Translations under genes and position numbers: made by a program
Part shown: piece by piece, positions 14,109 to 20,155 of the stretch
Layout of the letters: each line of letters starts with the position of its first letter
How positions within the stretch are numbered: position 1 is the first letter of the stretch
Assembly: GCA_038211505.1 (NCBI GenBank)
Contig: JBBQVO010000043.1
Location: forward strand, 1-20,155
Origin: JBBQVO01 sp038211505
Lineage (GTDB): Bacteria > Chloroflexota > Dehalococcoidia > DSTF01 > JACRBR01
Length of the DNA stretch: 20,155 bases
Direction: 5' to 3'
The notes under the pieces: model-generated
Databases searched by the model: none
Seen by the model: the letters and a program-made list of their open reading frames with translations, nothing else
What the model was told of the DNA's origin: nothing

Positions 14109-15178
14109 GGGTCGTCTATCTCGCCGACGCGCCGTACATTCACACGCGACGCTGGGTGACGCACTTCGCGCGCCTCGGGTGGGATGCGCATGTGATCTCG
14201 TTCCGCCCGGCCGAGATCGAGGGCGCGACGGTCCACTACGTCGACGGTCTCGAAGCGATCGGCAAGGCGCGCTACGTCGTGCACGCGCGCCGCGTGCGAT
14301 CGCTGATCCAGGAGCTGCGGCCGGATCTGCTGCACGCGCTGCATCTGACGAGCTACGGATTTCTCGCCGGACTCTCGGGCGTGCATCCGTCGATCGTCTC
14401 GGTGTGGGGGACGGACGTGCTCGAAGCGCCGTCGCTGTCGCCGTTGCACCGTTGGATCACGAAGCACGCGCTGGCGCGCGCGGGCGCGATCACGGCGACG
14501 GGCGTGAGGCTGGCGGAGGCGACGCTGCCGTGGACGCCGGCCGGCAAGCCGGTGACCGTGATCCCGTACGGCGTCGATCTCGAACAGTTCGCGCCCGAGG
14601 CCCTCGCGCCACGGCCGCCGCGCGCGCGTGTGACGGTCGGCGCCGTATCGCGTCTGTCGCCGGAAAAGGGATTCGAGTACCTGCTCCGCGCCGCCGCCGC
14701 GCTGCGCGACCGCGGCTGCGACGTCGACGTCGTGCTTGCCGGCGACGGTCCTTCGCGGCCCGCGCTCACGCGACTGGCGAGCGAGCTGCGCATCGATGAT
14801 CGCGTTCGCTTTCTCGGCGAGATCGCGCACGAGGACGCGCCGGCGACGCTCGCCGCGCTCGATATCGCCGTCATGCCGTCGACGTGGGAGGGCTTCGGCG
14901 TATCGGCCCTGGAAGCGAGCGCCATGCGGCTGCCGGTGATCGCGTCCAACATCCACGGCCTGCCCGACGTCGTGATCGACGGCGTGAGCGGCGTGCTCGT
15001 GCCGCCCACCGACGTCGACGCGCTCGCCACAGCGATCGAGCGGCTGGCAACCGACGCCTCGCTGTGTGCAACGATGGGCGCAGCCGGCCGCGCGTTCGTC
15101 GAGCGCGAGTACCGCTGGCAAGACAACGCGCTACTGATGGAACGCCTCTATGCGGAGATGGTGGTTCACAGTGCGTAG
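14105..15178 (+). CDS. GT4-family glycosyltransferase
   Basis: A 357-aa GT-B glycosyltransferase. It begins with GTG (V-R-V-V-Y-L-A-D-A-P) in a GTGA overlap with the ligase-like gene; the open frame continues upstream but without homology. Seen: N-terminal Rossmann domain with WGTDVL (101-106), hinge region IPYGVDLEQF (153-162), second Rossmann start VGAVSRLSPEKGFEYLLRA (178-196), LAGDGP (211-216) and the GT4 E-x7-E motif as E262-GFGVSAL-E270 in the nucleotide-sugar site. It is a retaining enzyme that adds a sugar from a nucleotide donor to a lipid carrier or glycan on the cytosolic side. The sugar specificity is unknown. Confidence 0.92.
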   Translation: MRVVYLADAPYIHTRRWVTHFARLGWDAHVISFRPAEIEGATVHYVDGLEAIGKARYVVHARRVRSLIQELRPDLLHALHLTSYGFLAGLSGVHPSIVSVWGTDVLEAPSLSPLHRWITKHALARAGAITATGVRLAEATLPWTPAGKPVTVIPYGVDLEQFAPEALAPRPPRARVTVGAVSRLSPEKGFEYLLRAAAALRDRGCDVDVVLAGDGPSRPALTRLASELRIDDRVRFLGEIAHEDAPATLAALDIAVMPSTWEGFGVSALEASAMRLPVIASNIHGLPDVVIDGVSGVLVPPTDVDALATAIERLATDASLCATMGAAGRAFVEREYRWQDNALLMERLYAEMVVHSA

Positions 15179-15252
15179 CTGGCACGGCTCGGACCGGCTG
15201 AAGCGCATTCCGCCCCACCCGCGGTCCGACTCTCGCAGTGCCAGTTGAACGC

Positions 15253-15273
15253 TCTTCGTGTCCTTCGTGGTGA
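15253..15273. repeat. CACGAAG-type repeat, copy 1
   Basis: CTTCGTGTCCTTCGTGGTGA in the 161-bp gap after the glycosyltransferase. In reverse it contains CCACGAAGGACACGAAG. Similar units (CTTCGTGTC and CCTTCGTGG) appear at 19112-19143. Confidence 0.55.
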
Positions 15274-15304
15274 ACCTCATATCGTTGCCAGGTAACACCC
15301 GTAC

Positions 15305-15333
15305 AAGACACTCCGTGCGTTGATCCGTATCAT
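15305..15333 (+). promoter_or_regulatory. Promoter of the ABC exporter pair
   Basis: AAGACA (15305-15310, four of six to TTGACA), exactly 17 bp spacer, then TATCAT (15328-15333, five of six to TATAAT). The GTG start at 15340 lies 7 nt after the last base of the -10, so the mRNA is predicted to begin at or beside the start codon. This is the best-formed promoter in the window. Confidence 0.55.
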
Positions 15334-15339
15334 TCCGGC

Positions 15340-17139
15340 GTGATTGCCCGCTTCTTGCGTTCGGATGAGTGGAAGTTCTTCGGCGTGCTGCCGAAGGCTA
15401 GCCCGCGCCTGGCGTTACTGTGGTGGGCGCTGATCGTGCTGCGCGGCGCCTTGCCCGCCGTCTTCGCGATCACGATCGGCGTGCTGATCACCGCCGTCAA
15501 GAACGGCGATTCGCTCGCCCTGCCGCTGACCGCCGCGGGCATCGTCTTCATCATGCTGCAGATGCTGACGCCGCTGCACGTCGCCGTCAGCTCCAACGTC
15601 GGCAGCGCCACCGGTGCCTGGCTGTACGATCGCCTCATGGATGCGTGCGTAACGCCGCCCGGCATGGCGCATCTCGAACGCCCCGAGCTGACCAACGATC
15701 TGACGATGGCGCGCGACTTCGATCTCGGCATCTCCGGGCCGCCGCTCTCGATCAGCATGGACTTCATCGCCACCGGCCTCGTCGAGCTAGCGAGCGGGAT
15801 CGCGGCCGCCGTCGTGCTGCTGCGCTTCCACTGGTGGGCGCCGCTCGTGCTCGCCATCGCCTGGGTGTCGACCCACGTCTTGCTGCGCGAAAGTTCCATC
15901 TGGCGCGATCGCAACACGACGGAAGTGCAGGAAGCGCAGCGCCACGCCGATTACGCCTACCGCCTCGCCGTCGATCCGCCGGCTGCAAAAGAGATCCGCA
16001 TGTTCGGCCTCGGCGACTGGACCGTCGATCGCTTCGCGTCGCGCAAGCGCCGCCTCTACGACTTGCAGTGGCAAGCGACGCGATTGCGCGAGCGTCCCGT
16101 CGTCTGGTGCCTGGCGCTGATCCTCATCGCCAACGGCATCGTCTTCTGGATGATCGCCCACGACGCCACCGGCGGCGCGATCAGCCTCGGCGCCGCCATC
16201 ATCTACACGCAGACGGCTGTCGGCACGAGCGCGCTCGCCGTTGGCGGCTTCAGCTGGGCGCTCGCGAGCGCGTCGCAGCCCGTCGCCGCCGTGCTGCGCT
16301 TGCAACAAGCGATGGCGCCCGCCGGCGCGCTCGCAAGCGGCGATCACCCCGCCGACGGCATGCCCGCGCGCGAGATCCGGTTTCGCGATCTGCGCTTCTC
16401 GTACGAGAGCAGCGCGGCGCCGGTGCTCGACGGCTTCGACCTGACGATCCCGGCCGGCACGTCGCTGGCGATCGTCGGCCAGAACGGCGCCGGCAAGACG
16501 ACGCTCGCCAAACTGATCTGCCGCCTCTACGATCCGCAGCAAGGCGCGATCGAGATCGACGGCGTCGATCTGCGGACGCTCGACCTCGAAGCGTGGCGCG
16601 GTCGCGTCGCCGCCGTCTTCCAGGATTTCATCCGCTACGAGCTGTCGGTGCGCGAGAACGTCGCGCCCTGTGGCGCCCCCGACGCCGACGTCCTCGCCGC
16701 GCTCCGGGACGCTGGCGCCGAACATCTCGCCGATCTCGACACGATCCTCTCACGCGCCTACCCGAACGGGACGGAACTGTCCGGCGGACAGTGGCAGCGC
16801 ATCGCCCTTGCTCGCGCGTTGTGCGCCGTGCGCCTCGGCGCCGGCGTGATCCTGCTCGACGAGCCGACGGCGCAGCTCGATGTGCGCGGCGAGGCGGAGA
16901 TCTTCGAGCGCCTGCTCTCGGCGACGCGCAACACGACGACGATCTTGATCTCGCACCGCTTCTCGACCGTGCGCCAGGCCGATCGCATCTGCGTCGTCGA
17001 ACACGGCCGCGTCGTCGAGCTCGGATCGCACGACGAGCTGATCGCGCTCGGCGGCCGCTACCGCACGATGTTCGACCTGCAGGCGTCGCGCTTTGGCGAA
17101 GAAGACGAGGAGGAGGCCGCGCTTGACGTCCTCGTCTGA
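15340..17139 (+). CDS. ABC exporter half-transporter A (permease-ATPase fusion)
   Basis: A 599-aa type IV ABC exporter subunit starting with GTG. The N-terminal membrane domain has about six hydrophobic helices (about 25-55, 62-85, 140-163, 166-183, 254-275, 280-305). The ATPase domain starts near 345 with Walker A GQNGAGKTT (380-388), Q428 in VFQDF, signature LSGGQWQ (480-486), Walker B VILLDEPTAQLD (503-514) with Glu508, and switch His539. An acidic C-terminus EEDEEEAALD follows. All catalytic residues are intact. It overlaps the second subunit, so the two probably form a heterodimer that exports a peptide, lipid or drug. No maturation or substrate gene is adjacent; the upstream glycosyltransferase hints at glycolipid export, but the gap and separate promoter argue for an independent unit. 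Confidence 0.93.
   Translation: MIARFLRSDEWKFFGVLPKASPRLALLWWALIVLRGALPAVFAITIGVLITAVKNGDSLALPLTAAGIVFIMLQMLTPLHVAVSSNVGSATGAWLYDRLMDACVTPPGMAHLERPELTNDLTMARDFDLGISGPPLSISMDFIATGLVELASGIAAAVVLLRFHWWAPLVLAIAWVSTHVLLRESSIWRDRNTTEVQEAQRHADYAYRLAVDPPAAKEIRMFGLGDWTVDRFASRKRRLYDLQWQATRLRERPVVWCLALILIANGIVFWMIAHDATGGAISLGAAIIYTQTAVGTSALAVGGFSWALASASQPVAAVLRLQQAMAPAGALASGDHPADGMPAREIRFRDLRFSYESSAAPVLDGFDLTIPAGTSLAIVGQNGAGKTTLAKLICRLYDPQQGAIEIDGVDLRTLDLEAWRGRVAAVFQDFIRYELSVRENVAPCGAPDADVLAALRDAGAEHLADLDTILSRAYPNGTELSGGQWQRIALARALCAVRLGAGVILLDEPTAQLDVRGEAEIFERLLSATRNTTTILISHRFSTVRQADRICVVEHGRVVELGSHDELIALGGRYRTMFDLQASRFGEEDEEEAALDVLV
17112..17116 (+). promoter_or_regulatory. Shine-Dalgarno GGAGG that sets a TTG start
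   Basis: GGAGG inside the end of the first ABC gene is 6 nt upstream of an in-frame TTG at 17123. The alternative ATG at 17141 has no site at a proper distance, and the earlier TTG at 17093 has none either. Confidence 0.6.
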
Positions 17140-18919
17140 CATGCCGTCCGCCATCAACTCGCTGTGGCGCTCACTCAAGCTCGGATACCGCGCCGAGCCA
17201 ATGCTGCTCGTCGCATCGTTCGTGCTCACGGTGCTCGCCTTCGCGCCCGATGCGCTGTTCGCGCTCTGGCTGAAGTTTCTCGCCACCGGCATCCAGCACG
17301 ACGAGCGCAACACCGTCACCTTCGCGGCCATCGGCCTCGGCGGCTCAGCCGCCGCCGGCTGGGTGCTGAAGATCGTCGGCGACCGTGTGCAGCGGCGCTT
17401 TCGCGATCGCGCGACGATCACGATCGAGGCCCACGTCGCGCGGTTGCAGGCCTCGATCTCCGGCATCGAGCATCAGGAGCGCCCGGATCTGCTCGACCGG
17501 ATCTCCATGCTGCGCGATCAGGTGTTCGCGCTGAACCATCTCTACATGTCGCTGTTCGGAATCGCCGGCTTCATCCTCCGGCTCGCCGTCACGATGATCC
17601 TGCTGATCTCGATCCATCCCGCGCTGGCACTGCTCGCGATCTTCGCCATCCCGTCCGTCATCATCTCGTCGAACCGCAGCCAGGACGAGCGCGTCGTCGA
17701 GGAGAGCGTCGCGCGCCACAGCCGCCTCGCGCGTCACCTCTATTTGCTCGGCACGACGGCGCCGCCCGGCAAGGAGGTGCGCGTTACGGGCAACGGCGCC
17801 CGCATCGCCGCCGAGCGTCGTGCCGAATACGACCGCTGGTTCGCACCGATCTCCCGCGCGCGCTGGACGACGGCGTTCTGGCAGTCCGCGGCGTGGGCGC
17901 TCTTCGGCGCCGCGTTCGTGGCGGCGATCGTCTTCGTCGCATCGGGGCTCTCCCGCCCGGTCGGCGATGTGCTGCTCGTGCTCGCCGCCGGTAGCCGGCT
18001 CTCCGCTTACCTTGGCGCGACCGTCGGCGAAGTCAGCTTTCTGCGCGGCATCTGGCTCGACTCGTCGAAGCGCCTCGCCTGGCTCGAAGACTACGCCGGC
18101 GCGTCGCAAGCGACGTCAGATCAGCCGGCGCCGGCGATCATCCAGCGCGGCATTCGCTTCGAGGACGTTTCGTTCCGCTACCCCGGCACCGAGAAGTTCG
18201 TGTTGGAGGATGTCACGCTCGATCTACCGGCCGGCGCCGTCGTCGCCGTCGTCGGCGAGAACGGCGCCGGGAAGACGACGCTCGTTAAACTCCTCTGCCG
18301 CTTCTACGAGCCGACGTCAGGCGCGATCATGATCGATGGCGCGCCGCTCGCGCGCATCGCGCCGGAAGCATGGCGCGAGCGGTTTGCCGGCGCCTTCCAG
18401 GATTTCTTCCGCTTCGAGTTCGCGGCGCAGCACACGATCGGTCTCGGCGACGTCATCCGTCTCGACGATCGTCCCGCCGTCGCCACCGCCGTCGGCCGCG
18501 CCGGCGCCGATGACGTCGTTGAACACATGCCGCACGGCATCGAGACCCAACTCGGCCCGACGTGGCACGAAGGCGTCGAAGTGTCGTTCGGGCAGTGGCA
18601 GAAGCTCGCGCTCGCCCGCGGCTTCATGCGCGATCGCCCGCTCGTGCTCGTGCTCGATGAGCCGACGGCGGCGCTCGACGCCGAGACCGAGCACGCGCTG
18701 TTCGAGCGTTACGCCGCCGCCGCGCATGGTGGCCAGGTGAACGTCGACGGCCGCATCACCATCCTCGTCTCGCACCGCTTCTCGACCGTGCGGATGGCCG
18801 ACCTGATCGTCGTCCTCGACGGCGCCCACGTCGTAGAAGTCGGCTCGCACGAAGATTTGATCGCCCGCCACGGCCAGTACGCTGAGCTCTACAACATCCA
18901 GGCCGCGTCGTACCGCTAG
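17123..18919 (+). CDS. ABC exporter half-transporter B with VSFGQ signature
   Basis: A 598-aa partner of the preceding protein with the same layout: membrane helices in the first 310 residues (clear ones about 26-55, 65-85, 145-180, 255-275), then an ATPase domain with Walker A GENGAGKTT (378-386), Q426 in AFQDFFRF, Walker B LVLVLDEPTAALD (507-519) with Glu513, and switch His551. The signature reads VSFGQWQ (487-493) instead of LSGGQ, a change at the second position that contacts ATP bound to the other subunit. The start is probably TTG 17123, 17 nt inside the upstream gene, chosen by a GGAGG; ATG 17141 is the alternative. This supports a heterodimer with one altered ATP site. Confidence 0.92.
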   Translation: MTSSSDMPSAINSLWRSLKLGYRAEPMLLVASFVLTVLAFAPDALFALWLKFLATGIQHDERNTVTFAAIGLGGSAAAGWVLKIVGDRVQRRFRDRATITIEAHVARLQASISGIEHQERPDLLDRISMLRDQVFALNHLYMSLFGIAGFILRLAVTMILLISIHPALALLAIFAIPSVIISSNRSQDERVVEESVARHSRLARHLYLLGTTAPPGKEVRVTGNGARIAAERRAEYDRWFAPISRARWTTAFWQSAAWALFGAAFVAAIVFVASGLSRPVGDVLLVLAAGSRLSAYLGATVGEVSFLRGIWLDSSKRLAWLEDYAGASQATSDQPAPAIIQRGIRFEDVSFRYPGTEKFVLEDVTLDLPAGAVVAVVGENGAGKTTLVKLLCRFYEPTSGAIMIDGAPLARIAPEAWRERFAGAFQDFFRFEFAAQHTIGLGDVIRLDDRPAVATAVGRAGADDVVEHMPHGIETQLGPTWHEGVEVSFGQWQKLALARGFMRDRPLVLVLDEPTAALDAETEHALFERYAAAAHGGQVNVDGRITILVSHRFSTVRMADLIVVLDGAHVVEVGSHEDLIARHGQYAELYNIQAASYR

Positions 18920-19075
18920 CGTCACCGACGCGACGAACAGGCGACGAGCCGTCGCTGCCGCTCGCGGCGGCAACAGCACGAACGCCCCTGCTCGCTATCG
19001 ATCGTGCACGTGTTCACGTAGGCGCACTCGAAGCGTCAGTGGCCTCGCCCGGACCACTGCAACACATCCAATCAG

Positions 19076-19106
19076 TCCTCTGTGATCTCTGTGCCCTCTG
19101 TGGATC
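19076..19106. repeat. CACAGAG-type repeat, copy 2
   Basis: TCCTCTGTGATCTCTGTGCC followed by CTCTGTGGATC; its reverse complement shares the units and the GATCCACAGAGG start of 11093-11124. Confidence 0.6.
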
Positions 19107-19111
19107 GTCCC

Positions 19112-19143
19112 CTTCGTGTCTCCCCTGTGTGCGCCTTCGTGGA
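19112..19143. repeat. CACGAAG-type repeat, copy 2
   Basis: CTTCGTGTCTCCCCTGTGTG then CGCCTTCGTGGAG, related to the unit at 15253-15273. It directly follows the CACAGAG repeat, and the two families may form one composite element. Confidence 0.5.
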
Positions 19144-19172
19144 GATCCCCCTCGGCTGGAGCGCGGCACAGA

Positions 19173-19196
19173 AATGCCCCCGAAATCGGGGGCATT
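19173..19196 (-). terminator. Intrinsic terminator of the small minus-strand gene
   Basis: AATGCCCCCG pairs perfectly with CGGGGGCATT around a 4-nt loop. Read on the minus strand it is followed by TTCTGTG, a short T-rich run, and lies about 60 nt after the stop codon of the gene at 19255-19449. The plus-strand side has no T tract. Confidence 0.6.
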
Positions 19197-19254
19197 GCCT
19201 TCGCTATGTGACTTCGCCAACGGCCCGCTGTGCGGCATCGCCACCTTTATGCCG

Positions 19255-19449
19255 TTACGCGGCGATCGAGCGGTCTTTGCGCACTGGCGCGGCGTCGCCG
19301 AAGACGCGGTCGCGGATGCGGTCGACGGCGGCTGCCGTCGGCGTCTCGCGCAGACGGGCGCGGGCCGGCTCGAGCGTCTCGTTCAGCCAGCGCGACGTCT
19401 GGGCGTCTTCGATGGTGGAGATGGGTGCTGGGGTCGTTTCGGTCGTCAT
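19255..19449 (-). CDS. Small protein of unknown function
   Basis: A predicted 64-aa soluble protein: Thr/Pro-rich start (MTTETTPAPIST), then a charged helical core (WLNETLEPARARLRETPTAA and VDRIRDRVFG) and a basic tail. I do not recognise a family. It is accepted as a gene because codon third positions are strongly G/C from the ATG at 19449 onward, a GAGGG site sits 7 nt upstream, and a terminator hairpin follows the stop. An in-frame GTG at 19500 with GGAGG 4 nt upstream would add 17 residues, but those codons lack the G/C third-position bias. The Arg-rich helices could bind nucleic acid or a partner protein, but that is only a guess. Confidence 0.5.
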   Translation of the reverse strand: MTTETTPAPISTIEDAQTSRWLNETLEPARARLRETPTAAAVDRIRDRVFGDAAPVRKDRSIAA

Positions 19450-19623
19450 GATCATTCCCTCTGCATCGTCAGAATCGGCGGGAACCCTGAGATCTGTCAC
19501 GGTGCCTCCACCCAGATTCGGCATCGGACTCCGCGGGCTGTTGCCGGGCGGTGCGGATGACTCGGTCCAGACGCAGTTCACCAAGAGATACAACGCCGCT
19601 CCCGGCCGAATATTTCACCCCTC

Positions 19624-19650
19624 CCGGTCAATTTCCGCCAATTTGACCGG
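19624..19650. promoter_or_regulatory. Operator-like inverted repeat CCGGTCAA-N11-TTGACCGG
   Basis: CCGGTCAA (19624-19631) and TTGACCGG (19643-19650) are perfect inverted arms around 11 bases, and pairing continues partly into the AT-rich inner bases. The spacing puts the arms on the same face of the helix, as for a dimeric regulator. It lies about 175 bp upstream of the small minus-strand gene. It could also be a simple hairpin. Confidence 0.4.
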
Positions 19651-19665
19651 TCCGACAATAACGAG

Positions 19666-19686
19666 GAAACAGCAAACAGCAAACGA
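19666..19686. repeat. Short CAAACAG heptamer array
   Basis: GAAACAG, CAAACAG and the partial CAAACGA are consecutive. This is a third site of the C(A/C)AACAG heptamer family. Confidence 0.6.
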
Positions 19687-19819
19687 CCTAATTCGACCCT
19701 CGTCGTCGCTCTCCGCCCTGTGCCCTCTGCTGTTTTGACGTTCGCTGCATCCCCGCGTTTTGCGAACAGCAACTCTTGCCGCCCCTCGCGTCTCCTCGGG
19801 TTCTTCGTGGAAGACCCCA

Positions 19820-19864
19820 CTTAACAAACCGAAACGCCCGGCGCCGCAAGCGACACCGGGCGTT
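19820..19864 (-). terminator. Intrinsic terminator of the response regulator gene
   Basis: On the minus strand AACGCCCGG pairs with CCGGGCGTT (plus-strand arms 19856-19864 and 19833-19841), followed by TTCGGTTTGTTAAG. It lies about 30 nt after the stop codon at 19895. Confidence 0.75.
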
Positions 19865-19894
19865 CCGAACGCGGGACCGTGGCTACTGTAAACG

Positions 19895-20155
19895 CTAGCG
19901 CGCGGCTGCGGCCTCGGCGGGTGCCTCCGCCGAATTCGCGCCATCTTCGCCCTCGACATCCGTCTCGCCGGGGATCTCCAGCATGTAGCCGATGCCCTGG
20001 AACGTCTTGATCAGCAGCGGGTTCGAGGGATCCTCCTCGAGCTTCTTCCGCAGCCGCGACACCCAGACCCGCAGGTACTGCTGGTCGCCACGATACTCAG
20101 GCCCCCAGACCTTCGACAGCAATTCGGCGTTGTGCATGATGCGGCCCGGGTTCGC
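19895..20155 (-). CDS. OmpR/PhoB-type response regulator, C-terminal part (gene continues past window end)
   Basis: Only the last 86 residues are in the window. They hold most of the winged-helix DNA-binding domain: ANPGRIMHNAELLSKVWGPE, then QQYLRVWVSRLRKKLEEDP with the recognition helix, and LIKTFQGIGYML for the wing. This is closest to KdpE-like members of the OmpR/PhoB family, which usually have an N-terminal receiver domain phosphorylated by a sensor kinase. Reading continues in frame through 20155, so the ATG at 20137 is internal. The protein ends with an unusual Ala/Glu-rich acidic tail of about 26 residues. A strong terminator follows. The signal and target genes cannot be inferred. 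Confidence 0.85.
   Translation of the reverse strand, partial: ANPGRIMHNAELLSKVWGPEYRGDQQYLRVWVSRLRKKLEEDPSNPLLIKTFQGIGYMLEIPGETDVEGEDGANSAEAPAEAAAAR

Larger units (their letters stand above)
18920..19254. other. Gene-free region with repeats and a terminator
   Basis: This 335-bp gap between the ABC pair (+) and a small minus-strand gene holds a weak GC hairpin just after the ABC stop (18954-18971, no T tract), a CACAGAG repeat and CACGAAG units, and the terminator at 19173-19196. No reading frame looks protein-like. Confidence 0.6.
19450..19894. other. Gene-free region with inverted repeat, heptamers and terminator
   Basis: This 445-bp gap between two minus-strand genes contains the 27-bp inverted repeat at 19624-19650, a short heptamer array at 19666-19686 and the terminator of the response regulator. 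The promoter of the small gene should lie here, but I cannot place it firmly. Short open frames overlapping it are not convincing. Confidence 0.6.

Noticed and set aside
13781..15121. 446-aa minus-strand open frame over the glycosyltransferase
   Set aside because: The plus strand encodes a clear GT4 protein with E-x7-E; the antisense frame has no recognisable domain.
15420..17126. 568-aa alternative plus-strand frame within the first ABC exporter gene
   Set aside because: It is the +2 frame of a gene with all ABC motifs and reads as Arg-rich nonsense.

Overview
This is a GC-rich, gene-dense bacterial window with about 17 credible protein genes and no rRNA, tRNA or CRISPR array that I can see. 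Gene order, atypical protein families (a divergent YchF-like ATPase, a Gly-rich MacA-like adaptor), GTG/TTG starts and many short intergenic palindromic repeats would fit a Chloroflexota genome. That placement is inference, and a high-GC actinobacterium or another lineage is not excluded.

Layout. 98-3493 (+): two tandem paralogous FlaR/adenylate-kinase-like P-loop proteins, an alpha/beta hydrolase, an SDR-fold protein that lacks the usual catalytic Tyr and Lys, and a DinB-fold protein. 3494-3932: a gene-free stretch with hairpins. 3933-8352 (+): a tightly overlapping three-gene MacAB-type export operon (membrane-fusion adaptor, ATPase, permease). 8353-12647: an intergenic-rich zone carrying three MITE-like palindromic elements and two heptamer arrays, interleaved with alanine dehydrogenase (-), an alpha/beta hydrolase (+) and a YchF-like ATPase (-). 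12648-15178 (+): an O-antigen-ligase-like membrane protein overlapping a GT4 glycosyltransferase, suggesting surface glycopolymer synthesis. 15340-18919 (+): two full-length ABC exporter half-transporters with overlapping ends, probably a heterodimer. 18920-20155: repeats, a small unknown gene (-), an inverted repeat, a terminator, and the C-terminal part of an OmpR/PhoB-type response regulator (-) that continues past the window end.

Two patterns cut across the window. First, several transcription-unit heads (9781-, 12342-, 12648+, 15340+) have a TATAAT-like hexamer only 6-8 nt before the start codon and no Shine-Dalgarno sequence, as expected of leaderless or nearly leaderless mRNAs. Several other genes have clear GGAGG-type sites. 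Second, at least four families of short non-coding repeats fill the intergenic spaces. I see no clearly new defence or biosynthetic system. The most unusual coding features are the adaptor with long Gly/Ala/Pro/Thr-rich insertions, the SDR without YxxxK, the ABC subunit with a VSFGQ signature, and the divergent YchF-like ATPase.
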